Below are positions 54,918-64,000 of a stretch of DNA of 64,000 nt, piece after piece. Source of the DNA: Arcobacter cryaerophilus gv. crypticus. Lineage in GTDB: Bacteria; Campylobacterota; Campylobacteria; Campylobacterales; Arcobacteraceae. Position numbers and translations under genes: made by a program. Under the pieces are notes generated by a model. The model did not search any database and was not told where the DNA came from. It saw only the letters and a list, made by a program, of their open reading frames with translations. The stretch is from the NCBI RefSeq assembly GCF_002993025.1, contig NZ_NXGI01000021.1, positions 1-64,000 on the forward strand, given 5' to 3'. Position 1 is the stretch's first letter. Each line of letters opens with the position of its first letter.

Positions 54918-55343
54918 ATGTTAATGCCTAAAAGAACAAAATTTAGAAAAATGATGAAAGGAAGAAATCGAGGTGAAGCTCATAGAGGTAACTCTTTAGC
55001 ATACGGAGATTTTGGAATTAAAGCTGTTGAGCATGGACGAATAGATTCAAGACAAATTGAAGCTTCTAGGGTTGCTATGACAAGAAAAGTAAAAAGACAA
55101 GCGAAAGTTTGGATTATGGTATTCCCTGATAAACCACTAACTGCTAAACCTCTTGAAACAAGAATGGGTAAAGGTAAAGGAAGTGTTGATAAATGGGTAA
55201 TGAACATTAAGCCAGGAAGAGTTTGTTTCGAAATGGCTGGAGTAGATGAAAGTTTAGCAAGAGAAGCTTTAGCTTTAGCTATGCATAAACTACCATTTAA
55301 AACTAAATTTGTAACAAGAGATAGCGAAAATGAACTATACTGA
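54918..55343 (+). CDS. rplP: 50S ribosomal protein L16
   Basis: A 141-aa protein near the A site. The start [19 protein letters not shown] parallels E. coli [11 protein letters not shown], so the first ATG is used. The 3' end overlaps rpmC by 14 bases. Confidence 0.97.
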   Translation: MLMPKRTKFRKMMKGRNRGEAHRGNSLAYGDFGIKAVEHGRIDSRQIEASRVAMTRKVKRQAKVWIMVFPDKPLTAKPLETRMGKGKGSVDKWVMNIKPGRVCFEMAGVDESLAREALALAMHKLPFKTKFVTRDSENELY

Positions 55344-55521
55344 AATTAAAGATAAAAGCTTGAGTGAATTACAAGCGTTATTAAAAGAAAAAAAGGTGCT
55401 TCTTTTTGAATTAAAAGCTAAGCTAAAAACTATGCAGCTAACAAATACATCTGAATTAAGAATAGCAAAAAAAGATATTGCTAAAATTCAGACTGCTATG
55501 ACAGCTCTAAATGCTAACTAA
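55330..55521 (+). CDS. rpmC: 50S ribosomal protein L29
   Basis: A 63-aa helical-hairpin protein at the tunnel exit. [31 protein letters not shown] is the family pattern. Its start lies within the end of rplP in another frame. Confidence 0.93.
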   Translation: MNYTEIKDKSLSELQALLKEKKVLLFELKAKLKTMQLTNTSELRIAKKDIAKIQTAMTALNAN

Positions 55522-55531
55522 GGATCTAAGT

Positions 55532-55783
55532 ATGACACATAAAAGAGAGATTCAAGGTGTAGTAGTAAAAAGATCAGGTGATAAAACAGCTTCTGTTTTA
55601 GTAACTAGATCAGTTTTACACCCAAAGTATCATAAAACTGTAAAAAGATTTAAAAAATATTTAGTTCATGATGAAAAAAATGAGTTAAATGTTGGTGATA
55701 GTGTTATTGCTGTTGAGTGCAGACCACTATCTAAAACTAAATCTTTTAGATTAAAAACGATCCTTGCTACAGGAGTTAAATAA
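55532..55783 (+). CDS. rpsQ: 30S ribosomal protein S17
   Basis: An 83-aa OB-fold protein binding 16S r[24 protein letters not shown] and [19 protein letters not shown] are typical. The start is the ATG after AAGGATCTAAGT; an in-frame ATG 21 bases upstream lies inside rpmC and has no ribosome site. The stop shares a base with rplN. Confidence 0.95.
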   Translation: MTHKREIQGVVVKRSGDKTASVLVTRSVLHPKYHKTVKRFKKYLVHDEKNELNVGDSVIAVECRPLSKTKSFRLKTILATGVK

Positions 55784-56151
55784 TGATTCAAAGTTTTACA
55801 AGATTAAACGTAGCAGACAATACAGGAGCTAAAGAGATTATGTGTATCAAAGTTTTAGGTGGTTCTAAAAGAAGATATGCAACTGTTGGTGATGTTATTG
55901 TTGCGTCTGTTAAAAAAGCTCTTCCAACTGGAAAAATTAAAAAAGGTCAAGTTGTTAAAGCTGTAATTGTAAGAACTCATAAAGAAGTTCAAAGAGAAAA
56001 TGGTTCATTAATTAGATTTGATGACAATGCAGCTGTTATTTTAGATGCTAAAAGAGAGCCAGTTGGAACAAGAATTTTTGGACCAGTTGCTAGAGAAGTT
56101 AGATATTCAGGATTTATGAAAATCGTTTCACTTGCACCGGAGGTACTATAA
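55783..56151 (+). CDS. rplN: 50S ribosomal protein L14
   Basis: A 122-aa protein of the subunit interface. [28 protein letters not shown] and the end [24 protein letters not shown] are diagnostic. It overlaps both neighbours by one base. Confidence 0.97.
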   Translation: MIQSFTRLNVADNTGAKEIMCIKVLGGSKRRYATVGDVIVASVKKALPTGKIKKGQVVKAVIVRTHKEVQRENGSLIRFDDNAAVILDAKREPVGTRIFGPVAREVRYSGFMKIVSLAPEVL

Positions 56152-56387
56152 TGGCTATTAAATTAAAAATAAAAAAAGGTGATACAGTTAGAATCATCGC
56201 TGGTGATGACAAAGGAAAAACTGGAGAAGTTTTACAAGTATTACCAAAAGTAAACAAAGTAATCGTAAAAGATTGTAAAGTTGCTAAAAAAACTGTTAAA
56301 CCTGATCAAGAAAAAAATCCAGATGGTGGATTTATAAACAAAGAGATGCCAATTGATATTTCAAATGTGGCAAAAGTGGAAGGGTAA
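56151..56387 (+). CDS. rplX: 50S ribosomal protein L24
   Basis: A 78-aa KOW-domain protein, shorter than E. coli L24 (104). IKKGDTVRIIAGDDKGKTGEVLQVLP is the KOW motif. The shortened C-terminus is usual in this group. Confidence 0.93.
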   Translation: MAIKLKIKKGDTVRIIAGDDKGKTGEVLQVLPKVNKVIVKDCKVAKKTVKPDQEKNPDGGFINKEMPIDISNVAKVEG

Positions 56388-56390
56388 AAT

Positions 56391-56939
56391 ATGGCATCAA
56401 GATTATTAGAAAAATATAAAGCTGAGATTAAACCAGTTCTTGAAACAGAGTTTCCAAAAAATAAAACTTTAACAGCAAAAATTGATAAAGTTGTTATCTC
56501 TGTTGGTGCTGGTGAAGCTATGAAAGATACTAAGTTAATCCAAAATATGCAAGATACAATCTCTTTAATTGCTGGACAAAGAGCGGTTAAAGTTATTGCT
56601 AAACAATCTGTTGCTGGATTTAAAGTAAGAGAAGGAATGCCTGTTGGTATTAAAGTTACTTTAAGAGGTGAGCAAATGTATAACTTCTTAGACAAACTAT
56701 GCACTATTGCATTACCAAGAGTTAAAGACTTTAGAGGTTTAAATAGAAATGGATTTGATGGAAGAGGAAACTTTAACTTCGGACTTGATGAGCAGTTGAT
56801 GTTCCCAGAAGTAGTTTATGATAACATCATTAAAACACACGGAATGAATATCTCTATTGCTACAACAGCTACTAGTGATGCTGAATCATATAGATTGTTA
56901 GAGTTAATTGGAATTCCATTTTCAAAAGGAAGAGCGTAA
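56391..56939 (+). CDS. rplE: 50S ribosomal protein L5
   Basis: A 182-aa protein that binds 5S rRNA and the P-site tRNA. The start [14 protein letters not shown], the 5S contact region [22 protein letters not shown], and the end [26 protein letters not shown] are clear. The stop shares a base with the rpsN start. Confidence 0.97.
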   Translation: MASRLLEKYKAEIKPVLETEFPKNKTLTAKIDKVVISVGAGEAMKDTKLIQNMQDTISLIAGQRAVKVIAKQSVAGFKVREGMPVGIKVTLRGEQMYNFLDKLCTIALPRVKDFRGLNRNGFDGRGNFNFGLDEQLMFPEVVYDNIIKTHGMNISIATTATSDAESYRLLELIGIPFSKGRA

Positions 56940-57124
56940 TGGCAAAGAAATCTATGATCGCTAAACAACAAAGAACACCTAAATTTGCTGTAAGAGCATA
57001 TACTAGATGTTCTGTTTGTGGAAGACCTCACTCAGTTTATAAAGATTTTGGTCTATGTAGAATTTGTTTAAGAAAAATGGCTAACGAAGGTTTATTACCT
57101 GGTGTTAGAAAAGCTAGTTGGTAG
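56939..57124 (+). CDS. rpsN: 30S ribosomal protein S14, zinc-binding form
   Basis: A 61-aa protein with Cys24, 27, 40 and 43 (CSVC...CRIC), the zinc form of S14 and not the longer zinc-free form of E. coli. Zinc forms link translation to zinc supply, which is of interest beside the znuCB operon at the start of the window. Confidence 0.96.
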   Translation: MAKKSMIAKQQRTPKFAVRAYTRCSVCGRPHSVYKDFGLCRICLRKMANEGLLPGVRKASW

Positions 57125-57136
57125 GAGAAAAAAGCT

Positions 57137-57535
57137 ATGATGAATGATTTAATCGCAGATGCTTTAACTAGAATTAGAAATGCTTCTATGAGAAGATTAG
57201 AAGTTACAACACTATTACACTCAAACACAGTTGTTGGAGTAGTGAATGTACTTTTACAAAAAGAGTATATTGTTGGATTCAAAGTTATTGACGGACAAAA
57301 TAATAAAAAAACAATTCAAGTTGAATTGAAGTATGATGATAAAGAGAAATCAGCAATTAACGAAATTGTGAGAGTTTCAAAACCAGGAAGAAGAGTTTAT
57401 AAGCCAGCTTCTGAAATTAAAAATTTCAAAAACGGATATGGTACTATTATTCTTTCAACTAACAAAGGTATTATCGCTAACGATGAAGCATATGCTTCTA
57501 ATGTTGGTGGAGAAGTACTTTGTACTGTTTGGTAG
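57137..57535 (+). CDS. rpsH: 30S ribosomal protein S8
   Basis: A 132-aa protein that binds the central domain of 16S r[20 protein letters not shown] and the end [33 protein letters not shown] are typical. Two ATG codons stand together; either could be used after AGGAG. Confidence 0.96.
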   Translation: MMNDLIADALTRIRNASMRRLEVTTLLHSNTVVGVVNVLLQKEYIVGFKVIDGQNNKKTIQVELKYDDKEKSAINEIVRVSKPGRRVYKPASEIKNFKNGYGTIILSTNKGIIANDEAYASNVGGEVLCTVW

Positions 57536-57544
57536 GAGGGTGTA

Positions 57545-58081
57545 ATGTCTAGAATTGGAAAAAAACCTATTACAATTCCTGCTGGAATTGAAGTAACAGT
57601 AAATGGTACGCTAATTAGTGTTAAAAAAGGAAACAATGTTTCTACAGTTGAGACTCATGGAAGAGTTGGAATTGAAGTTGCAGATGGTCAAGTTGTTTTA
57701 ACAAAAAATGGTGAAACAAAAGAATCTGCAGCGTTTTGGGGAACTTATAGAGCATTAACAGCAAATGCAGTTAATGGTTTAAATGAAGGTTTCTCAAAAA
57801 CTTTAGAAATCAATGGAGTTGGATATAAAGCAGCTGTAAAAGGTGATGTTTTAGAGTTAATCTTAGGTTATTCTCATCCAATTAATTTCGAAATCCAAAA
57901 AGGATTAGATATTTCTGTTGAGAAAAACATTATTACAGTTAAAGGTGCAGATAAACAACAAGTTGGACAAGCTGCTGCTATTATTCGAGGCTTTAGAAAA
58001 CCAGAACCGTACAAAGGTAAAGGTATTAAGTATTCTGATGAGAAAATCATTAGAAAAGCCGGAAAAACTGCTAAGAAATAA
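57545..58081 (+). CDS. rplF: 50S ribosomal protein L6
   Basis: A 178-aa protein near the GTPase centre. [20 protein letters not shown] and the end GRxR-like [25 protein letters not shown] are diagnostic. It has a GGAGG ribosome site. Confidence 0.97.
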   Translation: MSRIGKKPITIPAGIEVTVNGTLISVKKGNNVSTVETHGRVGIEVADGQVVLTKNGETKESAAFWGTYRALTANAVNGLNEGFSKTLEINGVGYKAAVKGDVLELILGYSHPINFEIQKGLDISVEKNIITVKGADKQQVGQAAAIIRGFRKPEPYKGKGIKYSDEKIIRKAGKTAKK

Positions 58082-58090
58082 GGTGTAACT

Positions 58091-58450
58091 ATGAGTAGAG
58101 AAAAAGATTTAGCAAAAAAAGTTGCTTTAAGAATAAAAAGAAAAAAGAGAGTTAGAGCTAATATTTTTGGTACAGCTATTAAACCAAGAGTATCGATTTT
58201 TAAATCTAACAAATACATTAGTGCACAAGCTATCAACGATGCTGAAGGTAGAACTTTAGTAGCAATTAGCTCACAAACTATGGGTTTAGGTGGAAATAAA
58301 GATGGTGCTGCTAAAGTTGCAGCTGAGTTTGCTTCTAAGTTAAAAGCAGCTGGTATTGAAACAGTTGTTTATGATAGAAACGGGTATCTTTATCATGGTG
58401 TTGTTGCAGCATTTGCTGACGCATTAAGAGAAAATGGTATTAAATTATAA
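58091..58450 (+). CDS. rplR: 50S ribosomal protein L18
   Basis: A 119-aa 5S rRNA-binding protein. [35 protein letters not shown] and the end [26 protein letters not shown] match the family. Confidence 0.97.
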   Translation: MSREKDLAKKVALRIKRKKRVRANIFGTAIKPRVSIFKSNKYISAQAINDAEGRTLVAISSQTMGLGGNKDGAAKVAAEFASKLKAAGIETVVYDRNGYLYHGVVAAFADALRENGIKL

Positions 58451-58456
58451 GGATTA

Positions 58457-58900
58457 ATGATGGCAGTAAATAGAGAAGACTTTCAAGAAGCAATCGTTAA
58501 AATCGGAAGAGTAACAAAAGTTGTAAAGGGTGGTAGAAGATTCAGATTTACAGCTTTAGTTGTTGTTGGTGATAAAAACGGTACAGTAGGATTCGGAACA
58601 GGTAAAGCAAAAGAAGTTCCAGATGCTATTAAAAAAGCTTTAGATGATGCATTCAAAAGCTTAGTGACAGTTTCTATAAAAGGAACAACAATTGCACATG
58701 ATATTGAACACAAATATAATGCAAGTAAAATTTTATTAAGACCAGCTTCAGAAGGAACTGGACTTATAGCTGGAGGAGCTGCAAGACCTGTTCTTGAGCT
58801 TTCTGGAGTAAAAGATATTATTGCAAAATCTTTAGGTTCAAATAATCCAAATAACCTTGTACAAGCTACAGTTGAAGCTTTAGCAAGAATAAAAGGATAA
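58457..58900 (+). CDS. rpsE: 30S ribosomal protein S5
   Basis: A 147-aa protein of translational accuracy. [36 protein letters not shown] and the [15 protein letters not shown] region are intact. The first or second of two adjacent ATG codons may be the start. No L30 gene follows, as is usual in epsilonproteobacteria. Confidence 0.97.
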   Translation: MMAVNREDFQEAIVKIGRVTKVVKGGRRFRFTALVVVGDKNGTVGFGTGKAKEVPDAIKKALDDAFKSLVTVSIKGTTIAHDIEHKYNASKILLRPASEGTGLIAGGAARPVLELSGVKDIIAKSLGSNNPNNLVQATVEALARIKG

Positions 58901-58904
58901 GAGT

Positions 58905-59303
58905 ATGATATTAGAAAATTTAAAACCAGCTTGCGGAAGCACAAAAGCTCCAAAAAGAAAAGGTAGAGGTCAAGGAAGCGGTAACGGTAAAACTGCTGGA
59001 AAAGGTAATAAAGGTCAAAAAGCTAGATCTGGATACAGTGCAAAAAGAGGTTTTGAAGGTGGTCAACAACCATTAACAAGAAGACTTCCTAAAGTTGGAT
59101 TTGTATCAAGAGTAGTTAAACCATATACAATTAATGTTGAAAAAGTAACTGCAATTGCTGAATTACCAGAAATTACAGTTGAATCGATTAGATCTGTATA
59201 TAAATTATCAAAAACTGTTGTAAAAGTAAAACTTATTGGTGCAACAGCTAAAAATTTAAGTGCTAAGATTAAAGACGAAAACGTTACAACTACTGGAAAA
59301 TAA
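58905..59303 (+). CDS. rplO: 50S ribosomal protein L15
   Basis: A 132-aa protein with the glycine- and lysine-rich N-terminal part ([25 protein letters not shown]) and [18 protein letters not shown]. It follows rpsE directly and precedes secY by two bases. Confidence 0.97.
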   Translation: MILENLKPACGSTKAPKRKGRGQGSGNGKTAGKGNKGQKARSGYSAKRGFEGGQQPLTRRLPKVGFVSRVVKPYTINVEKVTAIAELPEITVESIRSVYKLSKTVVKVKLIGATAKNLSAKIKDENVTTTGK

Positions 59304-59305
59304 TT

Positions 59306-60568
59306 ATGAGTAAAGATCTAGTAAATAAGATTCTTATTACATTAGGCTTTATTTTTCTTTACAGACTACTGGCATATGTGCCAGTACCTGGAGTTAATAT
59401 TGACGTAGTTAAAGAGTTTTTTGATTCAAATGCAAATAATGCATTAGGTCTTGTAAATATGTTTAGTGGAAATGCAGTTGAAAGACTAAGTATTATATCA
59501 CTAGGAATTATGCCTTACATTACAGCTTCTATTATTATGGAGCTTCTAGCAGCAACTTTCCCAGCACTTGGTAAAATGAAAAAAGAGAGAGATGGGATGC
59601 AAAAATATATGCAAATCATCAGATATACAACTATTGTTATTACATTAATACAATCAATTGGAGTATCAATCGGACTTAATTCATTAACTGGACAAAATGG
59701 GCAAGCAGCAATTTCTATTGATATGAATACATTCATTGCAGTTTCAGCTATTTCAATGCTTACAGGAACAATGCTTTTAATGTGGATAGGTGAGCAAATA
59801 ACTCAAAGAGGTATAGGAAATGGTATTTCACTGATTATCTTTGCAGGTATCGTTTCAGCAATTCCTAGTGCTATTGGTGGAACTATCGATTTAGTAAATA
59901 ATGGTCAAATGCACTTTTTAACAGTAATTGGTATTTTACTTGTAATTTTTGCAACGGTTGGAGCTATTATTTATGTTGAATTAGGTGAGCGAAGAGTTCC
60001 TGTTTCTTACTCAAGAAAAGTAATTATGCAAAACCAAAATAAAAGAGTTATGAACTATATTCCAATTAAAGTAAATTTAAGTGGAGTTATTCCTGCTATT
60101 TTTGCAAGTGCTATTTTAATGTTTCCAGCAACAGTTTTGCAAGGAAGTGAAAATAAATACTTAGTAATGATAGCTGATTATATGAATCCTAGTTCATATA
60201 CATTTAACTTATTTATGTTTTTATTTGTAGTTTTCTTTGCATTTTTTTATGCTTCAATTACATTTAATGCAAAAGATATAAGCGAAAATTTAAAAAGACA
60301 AGGTGGATTTATCCCTGGAGTTAGACCAGGAGCTAGTACAGCTGAATTTTTAAATACAGTTGCTGGTAGATTAACTTTTTGGGGTGCTATTTATATGGGA
60401 TTAATTTCTACTATTCCTTGGTTAATTGTAAAAGCAATGGGTGTTCCTTTTTATTTTGGAGGAGTTTCAGTTTTAATTGTAGTTCAAGTTGCTATTGATA
60501 CTATGAGAAAAATAGAAGCACAACAATATTCAAATAAATATCAAACTTTAAGTGCAGTTGGACTATAA
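59306..60568 (+). CDS. secY: Protein translocase subunit SecY
   Basis: The channel of the Sec translocase, 420 aa with ten membrane helices. Family text includes the plug side FSGNAVERLSIISLGIMPYITASIIMELL, and the cytoplasmic loop ELGERRVPVSYSRKV that contacts SecA and the ribosome. It is in its standard place after rplO. Confidence 0.97.
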   Translation: MSKDLVNKILITLGFIFLYRLLAYVPVPGVNIDVVKEFFDSNANNALGLVNMFSGNAVERLSIISLGIMPYITASIIMELLAATFPALGKMKKERDGMQKYMQIIRYTTIVITLIQSIGVSIGLNSLTGQNGQAAISIDMNTFIAVSAISMLTGTMLLMWIGEQITQRGIGNGISLIIFAGIVSAIPSAIGGTIDLVNNGQMHFLTVIGILLVIFATVGAIIYVELGERRVPVSYSRKVIMQNQNKRVMNYIPIKVNLSGVIPAIFASAILMFPATVLQGSENKYLVMIADYMNPSSYTFNLFMFLFVVFFAFFYASITFNAKDISENLKRQGGFIPGVRPGASTAEFLNTVAGRLTFWGAIYMGLISTIPWLIVKAMGVPFYFGGVSVLIVVQVAIDTMRKIEAQQYSNKYQTLSAVGL

Positions 60569-60570
60569 AA

Positions 60571-61335
60571 ATGTCTATTGCGCTTAGAAAACCTGAAGAG
60601 ATTGAAAAACTTTATGTTGCAAATCAAGCTGTTGCAAAAACACTAAAATATTTAGAAGAGAATGTAAAAGCTGGAATGACTTTAAAAGAAGTTGATGCTA
60701 TGGGTGAAAAATTTATTTTAAGCCTAGGAGCTAGACCTGCTTTTAAAGGATTATATGGATTTCCAAGTGCTGTTTGTACTTCACTAAATGAAGTTATAAT
60801 TCATGGAATTCCAAGCGATACAATTTTAAAAGATGGTGATATTTTAGGACTTGATATTGGAACTGAAGTTGATGGTTGGTATGGTGATAGTGCTATTACT
60901 ATGCCAATTGGAGAGATTTCTAAAAAAGATGAAGAGCTGATAGCTTGTTCAAGAGATGCTTTGTATTATGCTATTGATATAATAGAAGATGGTATGAGAT
61001 TTAAAGAGTTATCAAAGGCTATTGAAGATTTTATTACTTCAAGAGGCTATCAGCCACTAGTAAGATTTTGTGGACATGGAATTGGAAGAAAACCACATGA
61101 AGAACCTGAAATTCCAAACTACTTAGAGCATGGTGGTACAAAATCTGGGCCAAAAATAAAAAATGGAATGGTGTTTTGTATAGAACCCATGATATGTCAA
61201 AAAGATAGAAACCCTGTTATTCTTAAAAATGGTTGGGATGTTGTTTCAGCCGATGGTTTAAGAGGGAGTCATTATGAGCATACGGTTGCTGTAGTTGATG
61301 GACGAGCAGTTATTTTAAGTAATAGAGAAAATTAA
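60571..61335 (+). CDS. map: Methionine aminopeptidase type I
   Basis: A metalloenzyme of 254 aa that removes the first Met. The metal ligands Asp (GLDIGTEVDGWYGDSAI), His (FCGHGIGRKPHEEP) and two Glu (CIEPM and SHYEHTVAVV) are all present. Placement between secY and infA is common in bacteria. Confidence 0.97.
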   Translation: MSIALRKPEEIEKLYVANQAVAKTLKYLEENVKAGMTLKEVDAMGEKFILSLGARPAFKGLYGFPSAVCTSLNEVIIHGIPSDTILKDGDILGLDIGTEVDGWYGDSAITMPIGEISKKDEELIACSRDALYYAIDIIEDGMRFKELSKAIEDFITSRGYQPLVRFCGHGIGRKPHEEPEIPNYLEHGGTKSGPKIKNGMVFCIEPMICQKDRNPVILKNGWDVVSADGLRGSHYEHTVAVVDGRAVILSNREN

Positions 61336-61344
61336 GGGGCTAAT

Positions 61345-61563
61345 GTGGCAAAAGATGATGTAATAGTTGTTGATGGAAAAGTAATAGAAGCTTTACCAAA
61401 TGCAATGTTTAGAGTTCAGTTAGAAAATGGTCATGTTGTATTGTGTCATATTTCTGGAAAAATGAGAATGCACTATATAAAAATACTACCAAATGATACT
61501 GTAACAGTTGAGATAACACCTTATTCACTTGATAAGGGAAGAATTGTTCATAGAAAAAAATAA
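61345..61563 (+). CDS. infA: Translation initiation factor IF-1
   Basis: A 72-aa OB-fold protein that binds the 30S A site. [52 protein letters not shown] is the family text. The start is GUG after GGGGC. It is the last gene of the operon here; rpmJ, rpsM and the alpha operon do not follow. Confidence 0.96.
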   Translation: MAKDDVIVVDGKVIEALPNAMFRVQLENGHVVLCHISGKMRMHYIKILPNDTVTVEITPYSLDKGRIVHRKK

Positions 61564-61564
61564 T

Positions 61565-61593
61565 TATTAAATAGAGAATTTCTCTATTTAATA
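61565..61593 (+). terminator. Hairpin ending the S10-spc operon
   Basis: TATTAAATAGAGA-ATT-TCTCTATTTAATA is a perfect 13-bp stem with a 3-base loop, two bases after the infA stop. It lacks a U run, but its position and strength mark the end of the operon. Confidence 0.65.
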
Positions 61594-61641
61594 AATCTTC
61601 TTAAAAATTGATACTAAAGCATATTTTTTGTAAAATCAAAT

Positions 61642-62307
61642 ATGACAAATAAAGTTAAGAATCAAGTTTTAAAATACCTATATAATCAAAAACTTTTTGG
61701 AATCAAATATCATAGTGACTTAAATATAAACTTTTATAGTAGTTGTGATTTTGCATTACCAAATGGTTTAGAAGAGCTTAAAAAATCAGTTGCAAACTGC
61801 TATTTGTGTGATTTATCAAAAACTAGAAAACATACACTTTTTGGATATGGAAATCAAAATTCAAAGATTATGTTTATTTGCGATGAACCATCAAAAAGTG
61901 AAGATGATTTAGGATCTTTTTTTGTTGGAAATGCTGGTGAAATGTTAGCAAAAATGATTGAAGGTAGCTTAAAAATAAAAAAAGAGGAAGTATATACTAC
62001 TAACTTAGTAAAATGTAGAGGAACAAAAGAGGCGAGTTTTCAAAATTTTGAGAGTTGTAATTGTTATTTGTTAAAGCAAATTGATATTATAAAACCAAAA
62101 ATTATTGTTGCTGTTGGAGAGAAAGTTTATGATTATTTATTAAAAAATAGTGGTGACTTTTTAAAAAATAGAGGAAAAGTTTTAAGCTTTAATTCTACTA
62201 TTTTAGTACCAATCTTTGCTCCTCTTTATCTACTAAAAAATCCATCTTTAAAAAAAGATACTTATCTTGATATGTTAAAAATAAAAAATCTATATGAGGA
62301 GAGTTAA
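61642..62307 (+). CDS. Family-4-type uracil-DNA glycosylase-like protein, diverged
   Basis: A protein of 221 aa with the UDG fold. Motif A reads DEPSKSEDDLGSFFVGNAGEML (normal: GEAPGxxED...PFVGxAGxxL), and the Cys for the Fe-S cluster are present (Cys53 and 56, Cys125, Cys139 or 141). The second active-site motif, normally THP or YHP, reads IFAPLYLL, with Ala193 where His is expected. Activity is therefore doubtful, or the substrate differs. Such shortened family-4-like proteins occur across Helicobacter and Campylobacter. The stop is one base before the next gene. Confidence 0.75.
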   Translation: MTNKVKNQVLKYLYNQKLFGIKYHSDLNINFYSSCDFALPNGLEELKKSVANCYLCDLSKTRKHTLFGYGNQNSKIMFICDEPSKSEDDLGSFFVGNAGEMLAKMIEGSLKIKKEEVYTTNLVKCRGTKEASFQNFESCNCYLLKQIDIIKPKIIVAVGEKVYDYLLKNSGDFLKNRGKVLSFNSTILVPIFAPLYLLKNPSLKKDTYLDMLKIKNLYEES

Positions 62308-62308
62308 A

Positions 62309-63487
62309 TTGAAGCAAATACTTACTTTAATTTTTATGGCTTTTTTACTTGCAGGATGTACGCAAAAAGTTGTAAAACTAAAAATGCCAAACCAGAATAT
62401 GCCAGTAAAAAAAGTTGAGGAAGATAAAAAAACAGTTGTAGAAGAGTTTATTTCAAACGATAGTGTAATCCAAGAAGAGATTATAAACAACAATGGTTCA
62501 AGCAATGAGATAATGCAAGAAGACAATAATGAAGTTTTAGCATTTGGTGAACCTGAAATAAAATTTGATAGTACAAAGGCAAATCTTAAGATTGCCTTTG
62601 TTTATCCATCATCTTTAGTATCTAAATATGCAAAAAATTCTATAAATACAGTTGCTGGATATTTGACATTTTTAAATGCAAATTATGATTTAGTTGTAAT
62701 AGATAGCCAAAATGAGAGTGCTGATAGTATAAATAATGCATTTAATAAAGTTAAAGAAGAGGGTATTACAAAAGTAATTGCACTATATACACCAAATGCA
62801 ATAAATAATTTAAATACAATGTCACTAAATGATATTATGGTTTATCTTCCACTAATTGAAAAAAAAGATAGTTTAGCACAAAACGATAATTTAATTTTTG
62901 GTTCTATCTCTTATGAAGATCAACTTAAAAAATTAAGTTATTACTCTGATGGTCCAAATGTACTGTTTTATCAAAATACATATTTAGGAAATAAGTTAAG
63001 AAATAGTTATGAAAATGTTGTTAGTTATACAACTGCAAGAAAAGAGATAAAAAGTAACGAAACAAATTTTAAAAATATTGTTGTAGATTCAAGATTGAGA
63101 AATAGCTCAATATTTTTAAATGTAGATATAGTAAAAAGTTCACTTATAATGTCTCAATTAAGAGCAAATGATATTTATCCAAAGTTTATATTCTCTACTC
63201 AAATAAATTTTGATCCTGTTTTAATGACTTTAACTCAAGATAAAGATAGAGAAAAAATGGTACTTGCAAACTCTATTGAAAAAATTGATAACAAATTAAG
63301 AGATGAGATTTTAAATTTTGGTGGAAATATAAATTTTGAATGGGTTGATTACTCAACTTTGGTTGGTGCAAACTATTTAGTAAATGGAAATAATAATTTA
63401 ATACCAACTAAAATAGTAGAAAATCAAGCTGTTTATACTCCAAGGCTATTTAAAAGCACAGAGTATGGATTTGTAGAAATTAAGTAG
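62309..63487 (+). CDS. Lipoprotein with periplasmic-binding-protein-like domain
   Basis: A lipoprotein of 392 aa with the lipobox LAGC (Cys17). A Glu/Asn-rich linker (about 20-85) leads to a domain that resembles type 1 periplasmic binding folds (LKIAFVYPSSLVSKYAKNSINTVAGYL, GITKVIALYTPNA, GSISYEDQLKKL, PKFIFSTQINFDP). LpoA-like activators of penicillin-binding proteins have this build, but no specific role can be claimed. The start was set at UUG after AGGAG; the ATG 15 bases earlier lies in that ribosome site and overlaps the UDG gene. Confidence 0.72.
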   Translation: MKQILTLIFMAFLLAGCTQKVVKLKMPNQNMPVKKVEEDKKTVVEEFISNDSVIQEEIINNNGSSNEIMQEDNNEVLAFGEPEIKFDSTKANLKIAFVYPSSLVSKYAKNSINTVAGYLTFLNANYDLVVIDSQNESADSINNAFNKVKEEGITKVIALYTPNAINNLNTMSLNDIMVYLPLIEKKDSLAQNDNLIFGSISYEDQLKKLSYYSDGPNVLFYQNTYLGNKLRNSYENVVSYTTARKEIKSNETNFKNIVVDSRLRNSSIFLNVDIVKSSLIMSQLRANDIYPKFIFSTQINFDPVLMTLTQDKDREKMVLANSIEKIDNKLRDEILNFGGNINFEWVDYSTLVGANYLVNGNNNLIPTKIVENQAVYTPRLFKSTEYGFVEIK

Positions 63488-63531
63488 ATTTTGGATAAAA
63501 TCACCGCTTATTTAGAAAATGGAGTTTAATT

Positions 63532-64000
63532 TTGAGAACACATTATAATACAAGTGTAAAAGAGAATTTAATAGGTCAAAAAGTTACTGTTGCTGGTTGG
63601 GTTAATAGTAGACGAGATCATGGTGGAATTATTTTTATAGATTTAAGAGATAAAAGTGGTTTAGTTCAACTTGTTGCTGATCCGCAAGATTGTAAAGATG
63701 CTTTAGCTATTGCTGAAACTGTTAGAGATGAGTATGTTTTAATAGCAACTGGAACAGTACGAGCTAGAGGTGAAGGATTAGAAAATCCAAACTTAGAGAC
63801 TGGAAAAATTGAGATTATTTTAGAAAATCTTGTTATTGAAAACAAAAGTAAAGCTATGCCTTTTGATATAAATGATGAAAAAGTAAATGATGAGATAAGA
63901 CTAAGAAATAGATTCTTAGAGCTTAGAAGTAAAAAATCTTTTGATATTTTTCAACTAAGAAGTAAAGCAACTATTCAAGCTAGAAATACACTTGATGAGT
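63532..64000 (+). CDS. aspS: Aspartate--tRNA ligase, N-terminal part (cut by window end)
   Basis: The first 156 codons of a class II synthetase. The anticodon-binding OB fold is clear ([31 protein letters not shown]), followed by the hinge with [25 protein letters not shown]. The start is UUG with GGAG eight bases upstream. Whether it is the discriminating or non-discriminating (Asp/Asn) type cannot be judged from this part. Confidence 0.93.
   Translation, partial: MRTHYNTSVKENLIGQKVTVAGWVNSRRDHGGIIFIDLRDKSGLVQLVADPQDCKDALAIAETVRDEYVLIATGTVRARGEGLENPNLETGKIEIILENLVIENKSKAMPFDINDEKVNDEIRLRNRFLELRSKKSFDIFQLRSKATIQARNTLDE

Noticed and set aside
58901-58904. Missing L30 (rpmD) between rpsE and rplO as a finding
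   Set aside because: Absence of L30 here is normal for epsilonproteobacteria.
53947-58953. Long minus-strand frames in the ribosomal operon
   Set aside because: They are shadows of strongly biased ribosomal protein genes; none has a ribosome site or family text.

Overview
The window comes from an AT-rich member of the Campylobacterota (epsilonproteobacteria), most likely Arcobacter or Aliarcobacter. Evidence: 5S and 23S rRNA of that type; UUG and GUG starts used freely; -10-dominated promoters after T-rich stretches; a ruvA-ddl-hydrolase-murF order and a lon-bamD / proC-ctsT neighbourhood like those of Campylobacter jejuni; and a SUF operon facing a NifU-like gene. It is almost fully coding. 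I found no tRNA gene, CRISPR array, insertion sequence or prophage, and no gene-free stretch longer than 300 bases. The longest gaps are 50667-50952 (about 290 bases: hairpins, then the ribosomal promoter and leader) and 28977-29216 (240 bases: the suf/nifU divergent control region).

Layout. 1-706: end of an rRNA operon (23S 3' end, 5S, strong terminator). 846-7136: comEA-like DNA-uptake gene, zinc-type ABC transporter znuCB, cvfB-like RNA-binding gene, thiol peroxidase, an Hcp-type Sel1 protein, NnrS and a periplasmic rhodanese. 7267-16078: valS, a reverse operon of YajR-type exporter, LapD-like membrane sensor and soluble PAS chemoreceptor, then rdgB converging on three pseudopilin-like genes that overlap proC. 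16262-23611: bamD-lon-rhomboid, small membrane protein, two transporters and a biotin carboxylase.

23783-30826: sufBCDSE-sufT on the minus strand, divergent from a nifU-like gene and a CBS-domain gene. 30844-46278: diguanylate cyclase, argH, greA-(lpxH-like)-uvrB, tcdA, cheV, an OprC-type TonB copper receptor, a small membrane protein with nth-thiL-truD, a short CheZ-like gene, and a chemoreceptor with a c-type heme motif. 46409-50666: ruvA-ddl-hydrolase-murF-HIT. 50856-61563: the S10-spc ribosomal protein operon from rpsJ to infA, with secY and map. 61642-64000: family-4-like UDG, lipoprotein, start of aspS.

How the genes work together: three themes recur. Chemotaxis and signalling (two chemoreceptors, CheV, CheZ-like, LapD-like, GGDEF); Fe-S, copper, zinc and redox handling (suf, NifU-like, Tpx, OprC, Znu, NnrS); and natural transformation (ComEA-like, CtsT-like pseudopilins). 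No complete new system was recognised. The points most worth a second look are the NifU-like protein that lost its scaffold cysteines but kept both other cluster motifs, the IscR-type operator in front of suf, the mini-CheZ, the sensor-only LapD-like gene next to a membrane-less chemoreceptor, the hairpin covering the nnrS ribosome-binding site, and the Cys-rich tail on Tpx.
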